This document shows, piece by piece, positions 16,307 through 28,243 of a stretch of DNA of 64,000 bases (positions are counted from its first letter, which is position 1; every line of letters begins with the position of its first letter). The DNA lies in contig CP097968.1 of assembly GCA_023703555.1 (NCBI GenBank), positions 120,001 to 184,000 on the forward strand, read 5' to 3'. The position numbers and the translations under genes are program-made. This DNA comes from SAR86 cluster bacterium (GTDB taxonomy: Bacteria; Pseudomonadota; Gammaproteobacteria; Magnimaribacterales; TMED112). The notes beneath the pieces are model-generated. The model saw only the letters and a list, made by a program, of their open reading frames with translations. It had not been told where the DNA came from and did no database searches.

Positions 16307-16699
16307 ATGGCAACAAAAGAAGAAATTCTAGACTCAATATCGAACATGTCTGTTGTTGATTTAGTTGATCTAATATCGGCAATTGAAGAGAAATTTGATG
16401 TTACTGCTGCGGCAGTAGCAGCTGCACCAGTAGCAGGGGCCGGTGCCGGTGGTGATAGCTCTGGCGTTGATGAGGCAGCTGAAGAAAAAAGTTCTTATGA
16501 TGTTGTGTTATCGGCAGCAGGCGACAAAAAAGTTGCAGTGATAAAGGCTGTAAGGGCTGCTACTGATTTAGGGCTAAAAGAGGCAAAAGACTTAGTTGAT
16601 GGAGCCCCGAAGACAGTAAAAGAAGGCATGAAAAAAGACGAAGCTGAAGCTTTAGTTGCATCGTTGCAAGAGGCTGGAGCACAGGCTGAGCTTAAGTAA
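16307..16699 (+). CDS. rplL: Ribosomal protein L7/L12
   Basis: L12 dimers of the stalk recruit translation GTPases. The 130-residue protein has the N-terminal dimerisation part ([24 protein letters not shown]), an Ala/Gly-rich hinge (residues 35-55, [16 protein letters not shown]) and the C-terminal domain ([37 protein letters not shown]). A good SD (AGGAGA) precedes the ATG, in line with its four-fold higher requirement. Only 13 bases separate it from rpoB, with no attenuator. Confidence 0.98.
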   Translation: MATKEEILDSISNMSVVDLVDLISAIEEKFDVTAAAVAAAPVAGAGAGGDSSGVDEAAEEKSSYDVVLSAAGDKKVAVIKAVRAATDLGLKEAKDLVDGAPKTVKEGMKKDEAEALVASLQEAGAQAELK

Positions 16700-16712
16700 A
16701 ACTACATAGTTA

Positions 16713-19700
16713 ATGGCATACTCCTTTACAGAGAAAAAGCGAATTCGTAGGCAATTTGGATCACTCCCAGATGTCATGAATTTACCATACCTCATCAAAA
16801 CCCAAACAGATTCTTTTAAAGAATTTTTGCAGGCTGATAAGAACCCTGACGATAGAGAGGAAAAAGGGCTTGAGGAAGTTTTCAAATCGATTTTTCCAAT
16901 AAATAGTGCATCGAATAATGCAGCTCTTGATTATATTAATTATGAGCTGGGTGAGTGCTTATACTCTCCACAGGAGTGTAAGCTCAAAGGGATTTCTTAT
17001 GCTGTACCACTTTACGTTAACTTACAACTCAGAATTATGGATAAAACAAGTGGGTATAAGACAATTAAGGAAAATGGTATTAAAGAGGATCGGGTATTCT
17101 TAGGAGAAATTCCTATTATGACAAATGATGGCAGTTTTGTTGTGAATGGAACAGAAAGAGTTGTCGTATCTCAACTTCATAGATCACCAGGTGTGTTTTT
17201 TGATCACGATAAAGGAAAAACACATGCCTCAGGAAAGGTTTTATATGCCGCCAGGATTATACCTTACAGAGGATCATGGCTTGATTACGAATTTGATGCC
17301 AAGGATCTTATTTACTCTAGGATTGACCGCAAACGAAAATTTCCTGCCACAGCAATCTTGAAATCTTTAGATATGACAGATGAAGAAATATTATCGTCTT
17401 TCTATGAATCCATACCTGTTATATATGAAAACGAAAAATTTTTCCTAAATATAACCAAAGAAAATCTTAAAGGAAAAGCTTTTGATTTCCCAATTAAAAT
17501 TGGAGCTATGACAATTGCTGCAGGGAAGCGCATTAACGCAAAAATTATTCAAGATTTTGAAAAGTTGAAATCTCCAAAAATTGAAATCGAAAAAGAAGAT
17601 TTTATTGGTCAAGTTTTTGCTAAAGATATTGTTAATAAGGAGACAGGGGAAATTTTTGCAACAACAAATAGCCAAATTGATAAAACAGTTTTGAAGAATC
17701 TTTCAGAGACTAAAAAATTGGAATTTGAGATAATTTATACAAATTCAATTGATAGCGGGCCTTTTGTTGCCGATACTCTTAGAAATGATCCTAGCAAGTC
17801 AAAAGCTGAGGCTTTAGTCGACATTTATAGAATGCTTAGACCAGGTGAGCCGCCAACAAAAGAATCAACTGAAATACTGTTTAATAGTTTATTTTTTTCT
17901 GAAGACAGGTACGACCTCTCAGATGTTGGTCGAATGAAACTTAACTGGAGGTTAAAGATCGAAGATAGATCAAAACAATATGTACTTTCCAAGGAGGATA
18001 TTATTGCTGTATTGAGAAAGCTTGTTGATATCAGAAACGGTAGGGATACAGTTGATGATATTGACCACTTGGGAAACAGAAGGATTAGATCAGTTGGAGA
18101 GATGACATCTAATCAGTTGAGGATAGCATTAGTCCGAGTAGAGCGAGCTGTGAAAGACAGACTTGGCATGGCTGAAACAGAAGGTTATATACCTTCAGAT
18201 TTGATAAATGCAAAACCAATAACTGCTGCGTTTAAGGAATTTTTTGGCTCTTCACAACTATCTCAATTTATGGATCAAAACAATCCGCTTTCTGAAGTTA
18301 CCCACAAAAGAAGAGTTTCAGCTCTTGGACCTGGAGGTTTGTCACGGGAAAGAGCTGGTTTTGAGGTAAGAGATGTCCACCCAACCCATTATGGCAGAGT
18401 TTGCCCTATTGAAACTCCTGAAGGCCCAAATATTGGATTGATTAATAGCTTATCAACTTATGCAAGAACCGATAGATATGGTTTTATCGAGACTCCTTAC
18501 AGAGTGGTCAAGGAAGGAAAAGTCACAGATGAAATAATATATTTATCACCAATAATGGAAAACAATCATTTTATTGCCCAAGCAAACATTGAAATTGATA
18601 AAAAGGGAAAAATTGCCGAAGAATTTGTCACGGCCAGGCATCGTGGAGAAACGTCTTTAACAAGTGTTGGAGCCATAACTTTAATGGATGTATCTCCTAA
18701 GCAGGTTTTATCAGTTGCTGCATCACTCATACCTTTTTTGGAAAATAATGATGCAAATAGAGCACTGATGGGGTCGAACATGATGAGACAAGCAGTACCT
18801 ACGCTTATTCCTCAAAAACCATTAGTAGGAACAGGTCTTGAAAGGCAGGTTGCTAGCGACTCTGGAGTCTGTGTAGTTGCAAAAAATTCGGGCGTAGTTG
18901 ATTCTGTCGATGGAGGAAGAATTGTTATAAAAGTATCGAAAGGGGATGACATAAGCGTAGATATCTACACATTGGTTAAATATACCAGATCCAATCAGAA
19001 TACTTGTATTAATCAAAGGCCACTTGTTAAGAAGGGCGATTCCATTAAAGAAGGCGATATAATTGCTGACGGGCCATCCATAGACTTAGGAGAATTAGCA
19101 ATAGGTCAAAACATGAGGATTGCATTTATGCCTTGGAATGGCTTTAATTATGAGGACTCAATATTAGTATCAGAGAGGGTTGTTCAAGAGGATAGGCTTA
19201 CAAGTATCCACATTCAGGAACTTACTTGCATTACACGAGATACAAAACTTGGCATGGAAGAAATTACCTCTGATATTCCTGGTGTTAGTGAATCAGCATT
19301 ATCTAAGCTTGATGAAAATGGTATTGTCTACTCTGGAGCTAAGGTTGAGTCAGGAGATATTCTTGTTGGGAAAGTCACTCCTAAGGGAGAATCTCAATTA
19401 TCTCCAGAAGAAAAACTTTTAAAAGCAATTTTTGGGGAAAAAGCATCCGATATTAAAGATACTTCTTTGAGAGTGCCTTCAAGTGTCTCAGGTACTGTTA
19501 TTGATGTTCAAATCTTTACAAGAGACGGCGTGGATAAAAACCCGAGAGCTAAAAGCAACGAAATGTTGATGATTTCTGAGTATAGCAAGGATCTCGATGA
19601 TGAGATGAGAATAGTAACGAATTCACTCAAAAACTCATTGATCCAGTATTTTAAAAAGGAGAACTTAGTAAAAGAAAAAGGGAAACTAACACCAAGCGTC

Positions 19701-20768
19701 TTAAATGATTCTGACTTAGACACACTTTTGAAGTTAAAAATTTCTAATAAAAAAGCCAAAGATTTTCAAAAAAATATCTCTGATCAATATAAAAAATATC
19801 AAAACGAGAACAAAGAAAAAATGGCTATATTTAAGAAAAAAATTGAAGGTGGTAATGATTTGGCGCCTGGGGTGCTTTCGATTATTAAGGTTTACCTTGC
19901 TGTTAAACGAAAGATACAAGCTGGCGACAAATTAGCAGGAAGGCATGGTAACAAGGGTGTTATTTCAAGTATTGTTCCTGTAGAAGATATGCCATACGAC
20001 TCAAATGGTAATCCAGTTGATGTAGTTTTAAATCCACTTGGAGTGCCCTCAAGGATGAATGTTGGACAAATTCTAGAAACTCACCTAGGTTTAGCTTCCA
20101 AAGGCCTTGGTGACAAAATAAACTCAATGCTTAAAAGAAATGAGAGGCTAGAAAAACTGAGAAAAGTTTTAAAAGATATCTATTCATTTGGTCCTAGAAA
20201 AGAAGATAGTGTTGGTGATTTAAAAGATCATGAGATACAAGAATTAGCACAAAATCTTTGTGATGGTGTTCCATTTGCAACTCCAGTTTTTGATGGTGCC
20301 AATGAACACCAAATAAAAGAATTGCTAAAATACGCTGACCTTCCAGAGAGCGGACAGTTTAATCTTTTTGACGGCAGGACTGGTGAGAAATTTGAGAGGC
20401 CAGTGACTGTGGGTTATATGTATATGCTGAAATTAAACCACCTAGTTGATGACAAAATGCACGCTAGATCAACAGGGTCCTACAGTCTTGTAACCCAACA
20501 ACCTTTAGGTGGAAAAGCTCAATTTGGTGGACAAAGGTTCGGAGAAATGGAAGTGTGGGCGCTGGAAGCGTATGGCGCTTCATATACCCTTCAAGAAATG
20601 CTTACGGTGAAATCTGACGATATTTCAGGAAGATCAAAAGTATATAAGAATATTGTAGACGGAAATTATGAGGTTGATTCTGGCGTACCAGAGTCATTTA
20701 ACGTCTTAAGTAAAGAAATTAAGGCACTTGGAATTAATTTAGAACTAGAGGATTCATCGGAGAAATAA
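16713..20768 (+). CDS. rpoB: RNA polymerase subunit beta
   Basis: The 1351-residue protein covers the full β subunit. The rifampicin-binding region ([22 protein letters not shown]..., about residues 511-535) has the sensitive-type residues. [44 protein letters not shown] and the C-terminal [24 protein letters not shown] are all present. The start ATG has no clear Shine-Dalgarno and lies 13 bases after rplL. It overlaps rpoC by one base (TAATG), the usual close coupling. Confidence 0.99.
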   Translation: MAYSFTEKKRIRRQFGSLPDVMNLPYLIKTQTDSFKEFLQADKNPDDREEKGLEEVFKSIFPINSASNNAALDYINYELGECLYSPQECKLKGISYAVPLYVNLQLRIMDKTSGYKTIKENGIKEDRVFLGEIPIMTNDGSFVVNGTERVVVSQLHRSPGVFFDHDKGKTHASGKVLYAARIIPYRGSWLDYEFDAKDLIYSRIDRKRKFPATAILKSLDMTDEEILSSFYESIPVIYENEKFFLNITKENLKGKAFDFPIKIGAMTIAAGKRINAKIIQDFEKLKSPKIEIEKEDFIGQVFAKDIVNKETGEIFATTNSQIDKTVLKNLSETKKLEFEIIYTNSIDSGPFVADTLRNDPSKSKAEALVDIYRMLRPGEPPTKESTEILFNSLFFSEDRYDLSDVGRMKLNWRLKIEDRSKQYVLSKEDIIAVLRKLVDIRNGRDTVDDIDHLGNRRIRSVGEMTSNQLRIALVRVERAVKDRLGMAETEGYIPSDLINAKPITAAFKEFFGSSQLSQFMDQNNPLSEVTHKRRVSALGPGGLSRERAGFEVRDVHPTHYGRVCPIETPEGPNIGLINSLSTYARTDRYGFIETPYRVVKEGKVTDEIIYLSPIMENNHFIAQANIEIDKKGKIAEEFVTARHRGETSLTSVGAITLMDVSPKQVLSVAASLIPFLENNDANRALMGSNMMRQAVPTLIPQKPLVGTGLERQVASDSGVCVVAKNSGVVDSVDGGRIVIKVSKGDDISVDIYTLVKYTRSNQNTCINQRPLVKKGDSIKEGDIIADGPSIDLGELAIGQNMRIAFMPWNGFNYEDSILVSERVVQEDRLTSIHIQELTCITRDTKLGMEEITSDIPGVSESALSKLDENGIVYSGAKVESGDILVGKVTPKGESQLSPEEKLLKAIFGEKASDIKDTSLRVPSSVSGTVIDVQIFTRDGVDKNPRAKSNEMLMISEYSKDLDDEMRIVTNSLKNSLIQYFKKENLVKEKGKLTPSVLNDSDLDTLLKLKISNKKAKDFQKNISDQYKKYQNENKEKMAIFKKKIEGGNDLAPGVLSIIKVYLAVKRKIQAGDKLAGRHGNKGVISSIVPVEDMPYDSNGNPVDVVLNPLGVPSRMNVGQILETHLGLASKGLGDKINSMLKRNERLEKLRKVLKDIYSFGPRKEDSVGDLKDHEIQELAQNLCDGVPFATPVFDGANEHQIKELLKYADLPESGQFNLFDGRTGEKFERPVTVGYMYMLKLNHLVDDKMHARSTGSYSLVTQQPLGGKAQFGGQRFGEMEVWALEAYGASYTLQEMLTVKSDDISGRSKVYKNIVDGNYEVDSGVPESFNVLSKEIKALGINLELEDSSEK

Positions 20769-23700
20769 TGAAAGATATCATTCAAAACATAAATAAAACT
20801 TCTAAGAGAAATTTCGATCTTATAGCATGTGGTTTGGCATCACCCCAGATGATTAGATCTTGGTCATGGGGTGAGGTGAAAAAACCTGAAACAATTAATT
20901 ACCGAACCTTCAAACCAGAAAGAGATGGTTTGTTTTGTGCAAGAATTTTTGGACCAATTAAAGATTTTGAATGTCTCTGTGGTAAATACAAACGAAGAAA
21001 GCACAGAGGCGTTATTTGTGAGAAATGCGGTGTCGAAGTAACTGCCACAAAAGTAAGAAGAGAGAGAATGGGCCATATTGAACTAGCTTCTCCTGTTGCA
21101 CATATATGGTTTTTAAAATCTCTTCCTTCACGTATAGGTTTATTCCTAGATATGACTTTACGTGAAATTGAGCGAGTGCTCTATTACGAGAGTTTCGTAG
21201 TTGTTGAACCTGGTATAACTGACTTGAAGAAAGGGCAACTTTTAACTGAGGATGAATACTTAGAAGCTCTTGATGAATATGATGATGATTTCACAGCAAT
21301 GATGGGTGCTGAAGCGGTACAAATACTTCTTGCAGATGTTGATATTGAAAAATCGTTACAAGTTATCAAAGAAGAGCTTGAAACAAGTGGCTCAGAAACA
21401 AAAATTAAAAAGTTACAAAAAAGACTAAAACTTATGGAGGCTTTTAGGGAAAGTGGCCAACAACCAGAGTGGATGATAATGAATGTTTTACCAGTTCTTC
21501 CACCAGATCTCAGACCGCTTGTTCCATTAGATGGTGGAAGATTTGCAACCTCTGATCTTAATGATTTATATAGGAGAGTTATTAACAGAAATAATAGACT
21601 TAAAAGACTTTTAGAACTTGGAGCGCCTGAAATAATAGTAAGAAACGAGAAAAGAATGCTACAAGAATCCGTTGATGCTCTATTGGATAATGGAAGAAGA
21701 GGAAGAGCAATATTAGGAACTAATAAGAGACCTCTTAAATCTCTAGCGGATATGATTAAGGGTAAGCAAGGAAGATTTAGACAAAATCTCCTTGGAAAAA
21801 GGGTCGATTATTCTGGTAGATCTGTGGTTGTCTCAGGACCAACATTAAAATTACATCAGTGTGGGCTTCCAAAAAAAATGGCATTGGAACTTTTTAAGCC
21901 ATTTATATTTAATAGACTTGAGCAGAAAGGAATTACGATTACTATAAAAGCTGCAAAACAGCTTGTTGAAGAGGAAACTCCAGAGGTATGGGATTGTCTT
22001 GATGAAGTGATCAGGGAGCATCCAGTGCTTTTAAACAGAGCACCAACATTACATAGACTTGGAATTCAGGCTTTTGAGCCAGTTCTGATTGAAGGAAAGG
22101 CAATTCAATTGCACCCACTTGTGTGTGTTGCATTTAATGCTGATTTTGATGGAGATCAAATGGCTGTTCATGTTCCTTTATCGTTAGAGGCTCAACTTGA
22201 AGCTCGTGCTTTAATGATGTCCACAAATAATATATTATCTCCAGCAAGTGGTGAGCCAATTATCCAACCAAATCAGGACGTTGTTCTAGGTATTTACTAT
22301 TTAACAAAAGAAAAAGCAGGTCTTGGACGGGAAAATAGAGCTTTTGTAGATATTCACGAAGTCAAAAGAGCATTCTTAGATAAACAGCTTGAACTTCATA
22401 GCAAGATAAAAGTAAGGATCCAACAAAATGAAGAATTAAGAAGATTTGAGACTACAGTTGGAAGGTGTTTATTTTTTGAAATAATGCCTCAAGGAACAAA
22501 TTTCGAAAGTGTAAATAAAACATTAAAAAAGAAAGACATAGTAAAGCTTATTTCTTACGTATACAGTGAGTTTGGGCTGAAAGAATCTGTACTATTTGCT
22601 GATAGGTTGATGTATTTAGGATTTGAATATTCAACAATTTCAGGATCTTCTATTGGAGTAAATGATTTTGAAATACCAAATGATAAAAATGCAATCATAG
22701 ATAGTGCACAAAATGAAGTACAGAGCATAGAAGAACAATTTGAATCAGGTCTTCTTACCAGAGGTGAAAAATACAACAAAATCATAGATATTTGGTCAAG
22801 AACTAATGAAAAAGTGGCTCACTCGATGATGAAAGCATTGGGAGATAGAAAAGAGTTAGATAAAAAAGGAAATGAAGTTACAGTGCCATCTTTTAATAGT
22901 GTCTTTATGTATGCAGATTCTGGGGCTAGAGGCTCTGCAGCACAAATTAGACAGCTCGCAGGAATGAGAGGATTAATGTCAAAGCCTGATGGAAGTATCA
23001 TTGAAAGTGCGATTACATCTAACTTTAGAGAGGGTTTATCGATGCTTGAGTACTTTACTTCAACTCATGGGGCTAGGAAAGGTCTCGCAGATACTGCATT
23101 AAAAACTGCAAATTCTGGTTACCTTACGAGGAGATTAGTTGATGTTTCACAAGATGTTGTTATTACAGAAGAAGATTGTGGTACAGATGACGGAATAACA
23201 GTTGAAGCAATTATTGATGGTGCAACTGTGATACAAACGATTTCAGAAAGAATTCTGGGCAGAGTTCTCCAGGAAGATATCAAAAAAGATGGTAAGGTCC
23301 TTTTTGAACGTGGACATCTCTTTGATGAAGAATCAGCAATGCTCCTTCAAAATTCAGGGATAAAGAAAGTAAAAATTAGATCACCAATTACTTGCGAGGC
23401 TAAGATTGGTCTTTGCGCAAAATGTTACGGAAGAGACTTAGCAAGAGGACATTTAGCTCATATAGGTGAGGCAGTTGGGGTTGTTGCAGCTCAGTCAATT
23501 GGAGAGCCAGGAACACAACTTACCATGAGAACGTTCCATATTGGTGGTGCCGCAAGTGGTGCAGCAGAAGACGATTCAATTACAACTTTGAGGGGAGGTA
23601 ATGTAGCATTTGACTCTTCTCTGAAAACAGTAGAAAAGAAGAATGGGGAATCTATAGTTGTTTCAAGAAGTGCTGTTCTGACAATACAAGATGATGATGA

Positions 23701-24886
23701 AAATCTATTGGAAAAATATTCAGTACCCTACGGAGCAGAAATCTTGTATGGCAACAAATCTAAGGTCGATCCAGGAACGCTAATTGCAAAGTGGGATCCA
23801 CTTACCCTCCCAATTATTTCTGAAGTTGATGGAGTAATCAGCTTTAATGATCTTGTAGAAGACGTAACTATGAATGTTGATGTAGATGAACTCACAGGTT
23901 CTGCAAAGCGTGAAGTCATTGATGTAAATGAGCGACCACAAAAAGGCAAAGGAATGACTCCATCAATAACTATTTTAGATGGCAAAAAGAAAGTGATAGG
24001 CTCATATGCTCTTCCATCTAAATCAATTTTAATGAAAAACAACTCAAATAAAGTTTCAGTAGGAGAGTTTATCGCTAGGGTTCCTGTTGAAGGAACAAAG
24101 ACAAAAGATATAACAGGAGGTTTACCGCGAGTTGCTGATTTATTCGAAGCAAGGAAACCTAAAGACGGAGCTATTTATGCTGAAATCTCGGGGATTTTGT
24201 CTTATGGAAAAGAGACCAAAGGTCGCAAAAGAATAGTTATAACTCCAGATAAAGGAGAGCCAGTAGAGATGATGATACAGAAGCATAGGGCTGTATCATT
24301 TTTGGAGGGAGATAGCATTCAAAAGGGAGATATTTTATGTCATGGTCCCATAGATACACATTCATTACTTTCAATGCATGGTGTTGAGGAACTTGCAAAA
24401 CACCTAATTTCAGAGGTGCAAGATGTTTACAGGCTACAAGGGGTTGTGATTAATGATAAGCATATTGAAACTATAATTAGGCAGATGGTTAAAAAAGTTA
24501 CCATTACTAATCCAGGTGATAGTGATTATCTCGAAGGTGACATTGTTCAAATTGCAGAACTCAAAACAGTGAATGCAAATTTAATATCTTCTGAGAAAAA
24601 ACCTGCTGAATTCGAGAGAATGTTGCTTGGCATTACAAAAGCAGCTCTATCAACAGATTCATTTGTTTCAGCTGCGAGCTTCCAAGAAACTACAAGAGTT
24701 CTTACTGAAGCAGCTGTTACTGCAAAGAAAGATATCTTAAAAGGACTCAAAGAGAATGTCGTTGTGGGAAGGCTTATACCTGCAGGTACGGGTTTTGCTG
24801 TCAATCAAAAAGCAAGCGTTACATCTGAAGAAATACAGGATGTTGAAGAAGCTTTGAAAAAAGAACTTTTGGAAAGCTTTCAGTAG
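20768..24886 (+). CDS. rpoC: RNA polymerase subunit beta'
   Basis: The 1372-residue β' subunit contains the N-terminal zinc site ([20 protein letters not shown], residues about 70-90), the active-site [12 protein letters not shown] (about residue 458) that binds the catalytic magnesium, the bridge helix/trigger loop region, and the second zinc site ([16 protein letters not shown]). The order and lengths fit the gammaproteobacterial form. Its stop is followed by 46 bases containing a promoter for rpsL. Confidence 0.99.
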   Translation: MKDIIQNINKTSKRNFDLIACGLASPQMIRSWSWGEVKKPETINYRTFKPERDGLFCARIFGPIKDFECLCGKYKRRKHRGVICEKCGVEVTATKVRRERMGHIELASPVAHIWFLKSLPSRIGLFLDMTLREIERVLYYESFVVVEPGITDLKKGQLLTEDEYLEALDEYDDDFTAMMGAEAVQILLADVDIEKSLQVIKEELETSGSETKIKKLQKRLKLMEAFRESGQQPEWMIMNVLPVLPPDLRPLVPLDGGRFATSDLNDLYRRVINRNNRLKRLLELGAPEIIVRNEKRMLQESVDALLDNGRRGRAILGTNKRPLKSLADMIKGKQGRFRQNLLGKRVDYSGRSVVVSGPTLKLHQCGLPKKMALELFKPFIFNRLEQKGITITIKAAKQLVEEETPEVWDCLDEVIREHPVLLNRAPTLHRLGIQAFEPVLIEGKAIQLHPLVCVAFNADFDGDQMAVHVPLSLEAQLEARALMMSTNNILSPASGEPIIQPNQDVVLGIYYLTKEKAGLGRENRAFVDIHEVKRAFLDKQLELHSKIKVRIQQNEELRRFETTVGRCLFFEIMPQGTNFESVNKTLKKKDIVKLISYVYSEFGLKESVLFADRLMYLGFEYSTISGSSIGVNDFEIPNDKNAIIDSAQNEVQSIEEQFESGLLTRGEKYNKIIDIWSRTNEKVAHSMMKALGDRKELDKKGNEVTVPSFNSVFMYADSGARGSAAQIRQLAGMRGLMSKPDGSIIESAITSNFREGLSMLEYFTSTHGARKGLADTALKTANSGYLTRRLVDVSQDVVITEEDCGTDDGITVEAIIDGATVIQTISERILGRVLQEDIKKDGKVLFERGHLFDEESAMLLQNSGIKKVKIRSPITCEAKIGLCAKCYGRDLARGHLAHIGEAVGVVAAQSIGEPGTQLTMRTFHIGGAASGAAEDDSITTLRGGNVAFDSSLKTVEKKNGESIVVSRSAVLTIQDDDENLLEKYSVPYGAEILYGNKSKVDPGTLIAKWDPLTLPIISEVDGVISFNDLVEDVTMNVDVDELTGSAKREVIDVNERPQKGKGMTPSITILDGKKKVIGSYALPSKSILMKNNSNKVSVGEFIARVPVEGTKTKDITGGLPRVADLFEARKPKDGAIYAEISGILSYGKETKGRKRIVITPDKGEPVEMMIQKHRAVSFLEGDSIQKGDILCHGPIDTHSLLSMHGVEELAKHLISEVQDVYRLQGVVINDKHIETIIRQMVKKVTITNPGDSDYLEGDIVQIAELKTVNANLISSEKKPAEFERMLLGITKAALSTDSFVSAASFQETTRVLTEAAVTAKKDILKGLKENVVVGRLIPAGTGFAVNQKASVTSEEIQDVEEALKKELLESFQ

Positions 24887-24889
24887 TTA

Positions 24890-24918
24890 TTGACCCATGA
24901 AAGCCGCTGCATTATTAT
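24890..24918 (+). promoter_or_regulatory. Sigma70-type promoter for rpsL-rpsG-fusA
   Basis: TTGACC (24890-24895) and TATTAT (24913-24918) stand 17 bases apart between rpoC and rpsL. The expected start site near 24925 leaves a leader of only about eight bases before the rpsL ATG, with no Shine-Dalgarno. Confidence 0.75.
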
Positions 24919-24932
24919 TCACAAATTAAATT

Positions 24933-25304
24933 ATGGCTACAATTAATCAGTTGGTAAGAAAACCTAGAAAAACTAAACGCTCAAAGAGCGATGTTCCTGC
25001 ATTAAAAAATTGTCCTCAAAGAAGGGGTGTGTGTACAAGAGTTTATACAACTACACCGAAAAAACCAAATTCAGCACTTAGAAAGGTATGTAGGGTTAAA
25101 CTTACTTCACAATTTGAGGTCACTTCGTATATTGGAGGTGAAGGACATAATTTACAGGAACATTCAGTAATACTTATAAGAGGTGGAAGGGTAAAGGATT
25201 TGCCTGGTGTAAGATATCATACTGTTAGAGGGGCATTAGATACATCCGGGGTTTCTGATAGGAAGCAAGGTAGATCAAAGTACGGAGCTAAAAAAGCAAA
25301 ATAA
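24933..25304 (+). CDS. rpsL: Ribosomal protein S12
   Basis: S12 sits at the decoding centre. The 123 residues include [25 protein letters not shown] with the Lys at the streptomycin-related position (TTPKKPNS) and [17 protein letters not shown] with the second such Lys; both are the sensitive-type residues. No SD precedes the ATG; upstream is a consensus-like promoter. Its TAA overlaps the rpsG ATG by one base (TAATG). Confidence 0.98.
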   Translation: MATINQLVRKPRKTKRSKSDVPALKNCPQRRGVCTRVYTTTPKKPNSALRKVCRVKLTSQFEVTSYIGGEGHNLQEHSVILIRGGRVKDLPGVRYHTVRGALDTSGVSDRKQGRSKYGAKKAK

Positions 25305-25774
25305 TGAGAAGAAGAGCTGCCCCAAAAAGAAAAATTATTCCTGATTCGAAATATGAAAGTGAGATCGTGGCTAAATTCATGAATCAACTTATGGTTGATG
25401 GAAAGAAATCGACGGCTGAAAAAATAGTATATGGAGCCTTTGAGACATTTGAAAAATCAAAAGATGCTAAAGATCCAGTCGAAACATTTAAGACAGTATT
25501 AGATAACGTTGCTCCAGTCGTAGAAGTTCGCTCGAGAAGAATAGGCGGTGCAACTTATCAAGTGCCTGTAGAAGTTCGTTCAAAGAGACGAACTGCTCTG
25601 GCAATGCGATGGATAGTTGAAGCTGCAAGAAAAAGAAAAGAAAAGTCAATGTCGGCTAGATTAGCTGGTGAACTTAGAGATGCTGTAGAGGGCAAAGGTG
25701 CGGCTGTAAAAAAGAAAGAAGATATGCATAAGATGGCTGAGGCTAATAAGGCATTCTCGCATTTTAGGTTTTAA
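25304..25774 (+). CDS. rpsG: Ribosomal protein S7
   Basis: S7 nucleates assembly of the 30S head and contacts the E-site tRNA. The 156 residues begin [19 protein letters not shown] and include [43 protein letters not shown] and [17 protein letters not shown], as in the family. Length equals that of typical short-form S7. It overlaps rpsL by one base and is two bases from fusA. Confidence 0.98.
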   Translation: MRRRAAPKRKIIPDSKYESEIVAKFMNQLMVDGKKSTAEKIVYGAFETFEKSKDAKDPVETFKTVLDNVAPVVEVRSRRIGGATYQVPVEVRSKRRTALAMRWIVEAARKRKEKSMSARLAGELRDAVEGKGAAVKKKEDMHKMAEANKAFSHFRF

Positions 25775-25776
25775 AA

Positions 25777-27864
25777 ATGGCAAGAAAAACTCCCCTTAAT
25801 AGATATAGGAATATTGGAATTTGTGCGCACGTCGATGCAGGTAAAACTACAACTACTGAAAGAGTTCTCTTTTATACTGGTATTTCTCATAAGATTGGAG
25901 AGGTTCACGATGGGGCAGCTGTTATGGACTGGATGGAGCAAGAACAGGAAAGAGGAATAACAATTACATCAGCTGCAACGACATGTTTTTGGAAAGGAAT
26001 GGACCAACAATTTGAAGAGCATAGAGTAAATATTATTGATACCCCAGGACACGTAGATTTTACAATTGAAGTTGAGAGATCTCTTAGAGTTTTGGATGGA
26101 GCAGTTGTTGTATTTTGTGGTTCCTCTGGTGTGCAACCACAATCTGAAACAGTATGGAGACAGGCAAATAAATATGAAGTGCCTAGGATTGTCTTTGTAA
26201 ATAAGATGGATAGAGCAGGAGCAGACTTTGAACGTGTTGTTTCCCAGATAAAAGAAAGGCTTGGTGCGAAAGTCGTACCAATACAATATAACATCGGCTC
26301 TGAAGAGGAATTTAAAGGCGTCATTGACTTAATAAAAATGAAAACCATCACTTGGAATGAAGCTGATAAGGGTTCATCTTTTGAATACACAGATATTCCA
26401 GAAGATCTTCAATCAAAGTGTGAGTCATTACGAGAAGAATTAGTCGAGGCGGCTGCGGAAGCAAATGAGGAGTTAATGGAAAAATACTTAGAATCCAGCG
26501 AGTTAAGTGAAGATGAAATAAAAAAAGGTCTGAGAGAAAGAGTGCTCTCAAATGAGATAACCCTAGCTCTGTGTGGTTCAGCATTCAAAAACAAAGGTGT
26601 TCAAGCAGTGCTTGATGCAGTGATAGAGTTTCTTCCAGCACCTGATGAGGTGAAAGCTATTGAAGGTATACAACCAAAAACAGAGGAAACAACCACTAGA
26701 AGCTCAAGTGATGACGAACCCTTTTCTGCACTAGCATTTAAAATTGCCACTGATCCATTTGTTGGGAACCTAACATTTGTAAGAGTCTATTCAGGTGTTT
26801 TAGCTCAAGGCGACGGAGTAATGAACACGGTGAAAGACGAAAAAGAGAGAATTGGACGTATGGTTCAAATGCATTCAAACAATAGAGAAGAAATTAAAGA
26901 GGTGAGAGCTGGCGATATTGCTGCCTGTATAGGATTAAAGAATGTAACCACCGGGGACACTCTATCTGATGCTAAGGATCTAGTAGTACTTGAAAGAATG
27001 GAATTTCCAGAGCCTGTAATCTCATTAGCAGTTGAACCTAAGTCAAAACCTGATCAAGAAAAAATGTCAGTTGCGCTTGGTAAATTGGCTCAAGAGGATC
27101 CATCTTTTAGAGTAAGTTCAGATGAGGAATCTGGGCAGACAATTATATCCGGTATGGGAGAGCTACATTTAGAAGTGCTTGTAGAAAGAATGAAAAGAGA
27201 ATTTAGTGTAGAAGCTAATGTCGGGAAACCTCAAGTCGCTTATAGAGAGGCAATTACAAAGTTTGTTGAAGTTGAGGCAAAGTATGCAAAACAGTCTGGG
27301 GGCAGAGGGCAGTATGGGCACGTACTTATGAAAATGGAGCCGTCTGAAGAAGATTTTGAATTTATTGATGAGATTAAAGGCGGGTCAATTCCAAAAGAAT
27401 ACATACCTGCTGTATCCAAAGGTGTTAAAGAGCAACTTCAAAATGGAGTTGTTGCTGGTTATCCATTACAAGGAGTAAAAGTTACACTATATGATGGATC
27501 TTTTCATGAGGTAGATTCGAGTGAAATGGCCTTTAAACTTGCAGGGTCGATGGCTGCAAAAGATGGTGCAATGAAAGCTAGCCCTATTCTTCTAGAACCA
27601 ATGATGGATGTGGAAGTAGTGACTCCTGAAGATTACATGGGAGATGTTGTTGGTGACTTAAACAGACGTAGAGGGCAAGTTCAAAATATGGAGGATATTC
27701 CATCTGGTAAAGCCATAACAGCCCTGGTTCCACTCTCCGAAATGTTTGGCTATGCTACCGATTTACGATCAGCTACTCAGGGTAGAGCCACTTACACAAT
27801 GGAGTTTCAAAAGTACCTCGAAGTACCATCAAATTTGACTGAAGAAATTATTAATAAGAATTAA
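25777..27864 (+). CDS. fusA: Elongation factor G
   Basis: EF-G is the translocation GTPase. The 695 residues include G1 [16 protein letters not shown], the switch QERGITI, G3 [10 protein letters not shown]4 [10 protein letters not shown], then domains II-V ending with [23 protein letters not shown]. Domain order and length are canonical. Unlike E. coli there is no tuf directly after it; 65 bases with a promoter separate it from rpsJ. Confidence 0.99.
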   Translation: MARKTPLNRYRNIGICAHVDAGKTTTTERVLFYTGISHKIGEVHDGAAVMDWMEQEQERGITITSAATTCFWKGMDQQFEEHRVNIIDTPGHVDFTIEVERSLRVLDGAVVVFCGSSGVQPQSETVWRQANKYEVPRIVFVNKMDRAGADFERVVSQIKERLGAKVVPIQYNIGSEEEFKGVIDLIKMKTITWNEADKGSSFEYTDIPEDLQSKCESLREELVEAAAEANEELMEKYLESSELSEDEIKKGLRERVLSNEITLALCGSAFKNKGVQAVLDAVIEFLPAPDEVKAIEGIQPKTEETTTRSSSDDEPFSALAFKIATDPFVGNLTFVRVYSGVLAQGDGVMNTVKDEKERIGRMVQMHSNNREEIKEVRAGDIAACIGLKNVTTGDTLSDAKDLVVLERMEFPEPVISLAVEPKSKPDQEKMSVALGKLAQEDPSFRVSSDEESGQTIISGMGELHLEVLVERMKREFSVEANVGKPQVAYREAITKFVEVEAKYAKQSGGRGQYGHVLMKMEPSEEDFEFIDEIKGGSIPKEYIPAVSKGVKEQLQNGVVAGYPLQGVKVTLYDGSFHEVDSSEMAFKLAGSMAAKDGAMKASPILLEPMMDVEVVTPEDYMGDVVGDLNRRRGQVQNMEDIPSGKAITALVPLSEMFGYATDLRSATQGRATYTMEFQKYLEVPSNLTEEIINKN

Positions 27865-27873
27865 TAATATCTT

Positions 27874-27902
27874 TTGACAGTCCCAGTTTTAAAGCGTAAA
27901 AT
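27874..27902 (+). promoter_or_regulatory. Sigma70-type promoter for the S10 operon
   Basis: A perfect TTGACA (27874-27879) and TAAAAT (27897-27902) are 17 bases apart in the fusA-rpsJ gap, 27 bases before the rpsJ ATG. No long leader able to form the E. coli-type L4 attenuator fits in the remaining ~20 bases. Confidence 0.85.
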
Positions 27903-27929
27903 CGTGGTCTTTCTAATTTAAATAGGGAT

Positions 27930-28241
27930 ATGGAACAGCAAAAAATAAGAATTAAATTGATGGCTTTTGATAATAAACTTATTGATGCATCAACTAAGGA
28001 AATTTTAGAGACTATTACCAAGACTGGTGCAAAAGTTATTGGACCTATACCTTTGCCTGTTAAGAAAGAAAGAATAACACTTTTGATATCTCCACATAAA
28101 GATAAGGATGCAAGAGACCAGTATGAAACACGTACTCACAAGAGGCTCTTAGATATTGTAAACCCAACTGAACAAACAGTTGATGCCTTGATGCGTTTAG
28201 ATATTGCAGCAGGCGTTGATGTAAAAATAACACTGAATTAA
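27930..28241 (+). CDS. rpsJ: Ribosomal protein S10
   Basis: The 103 residues read [52 protein letters not shown] and [30 protein letters not shown], a complete S10/NusE. It is a 30S head protein and also a partner of NusB/NusG in antitermination. First gene of the S10 operon; rplC starts two bases later. Confidence 0.98.
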   Translation: MEQQKIRIKLMAFDNKLIDASTKEILETITKTGAKVIGPIPLPVKKERITLLISPHKDKDARDQYETRTHKRLLDIVNPTEQTVDALMRLDIAAGVDVKITLN

Positions 28242-28243
28242 TC

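Noticed and set aside
25905-26390. 161-codon minus-strand open frame inside fusA
   Set aside because: Antisense shadow of a highly conserved gene with no start context or family match.
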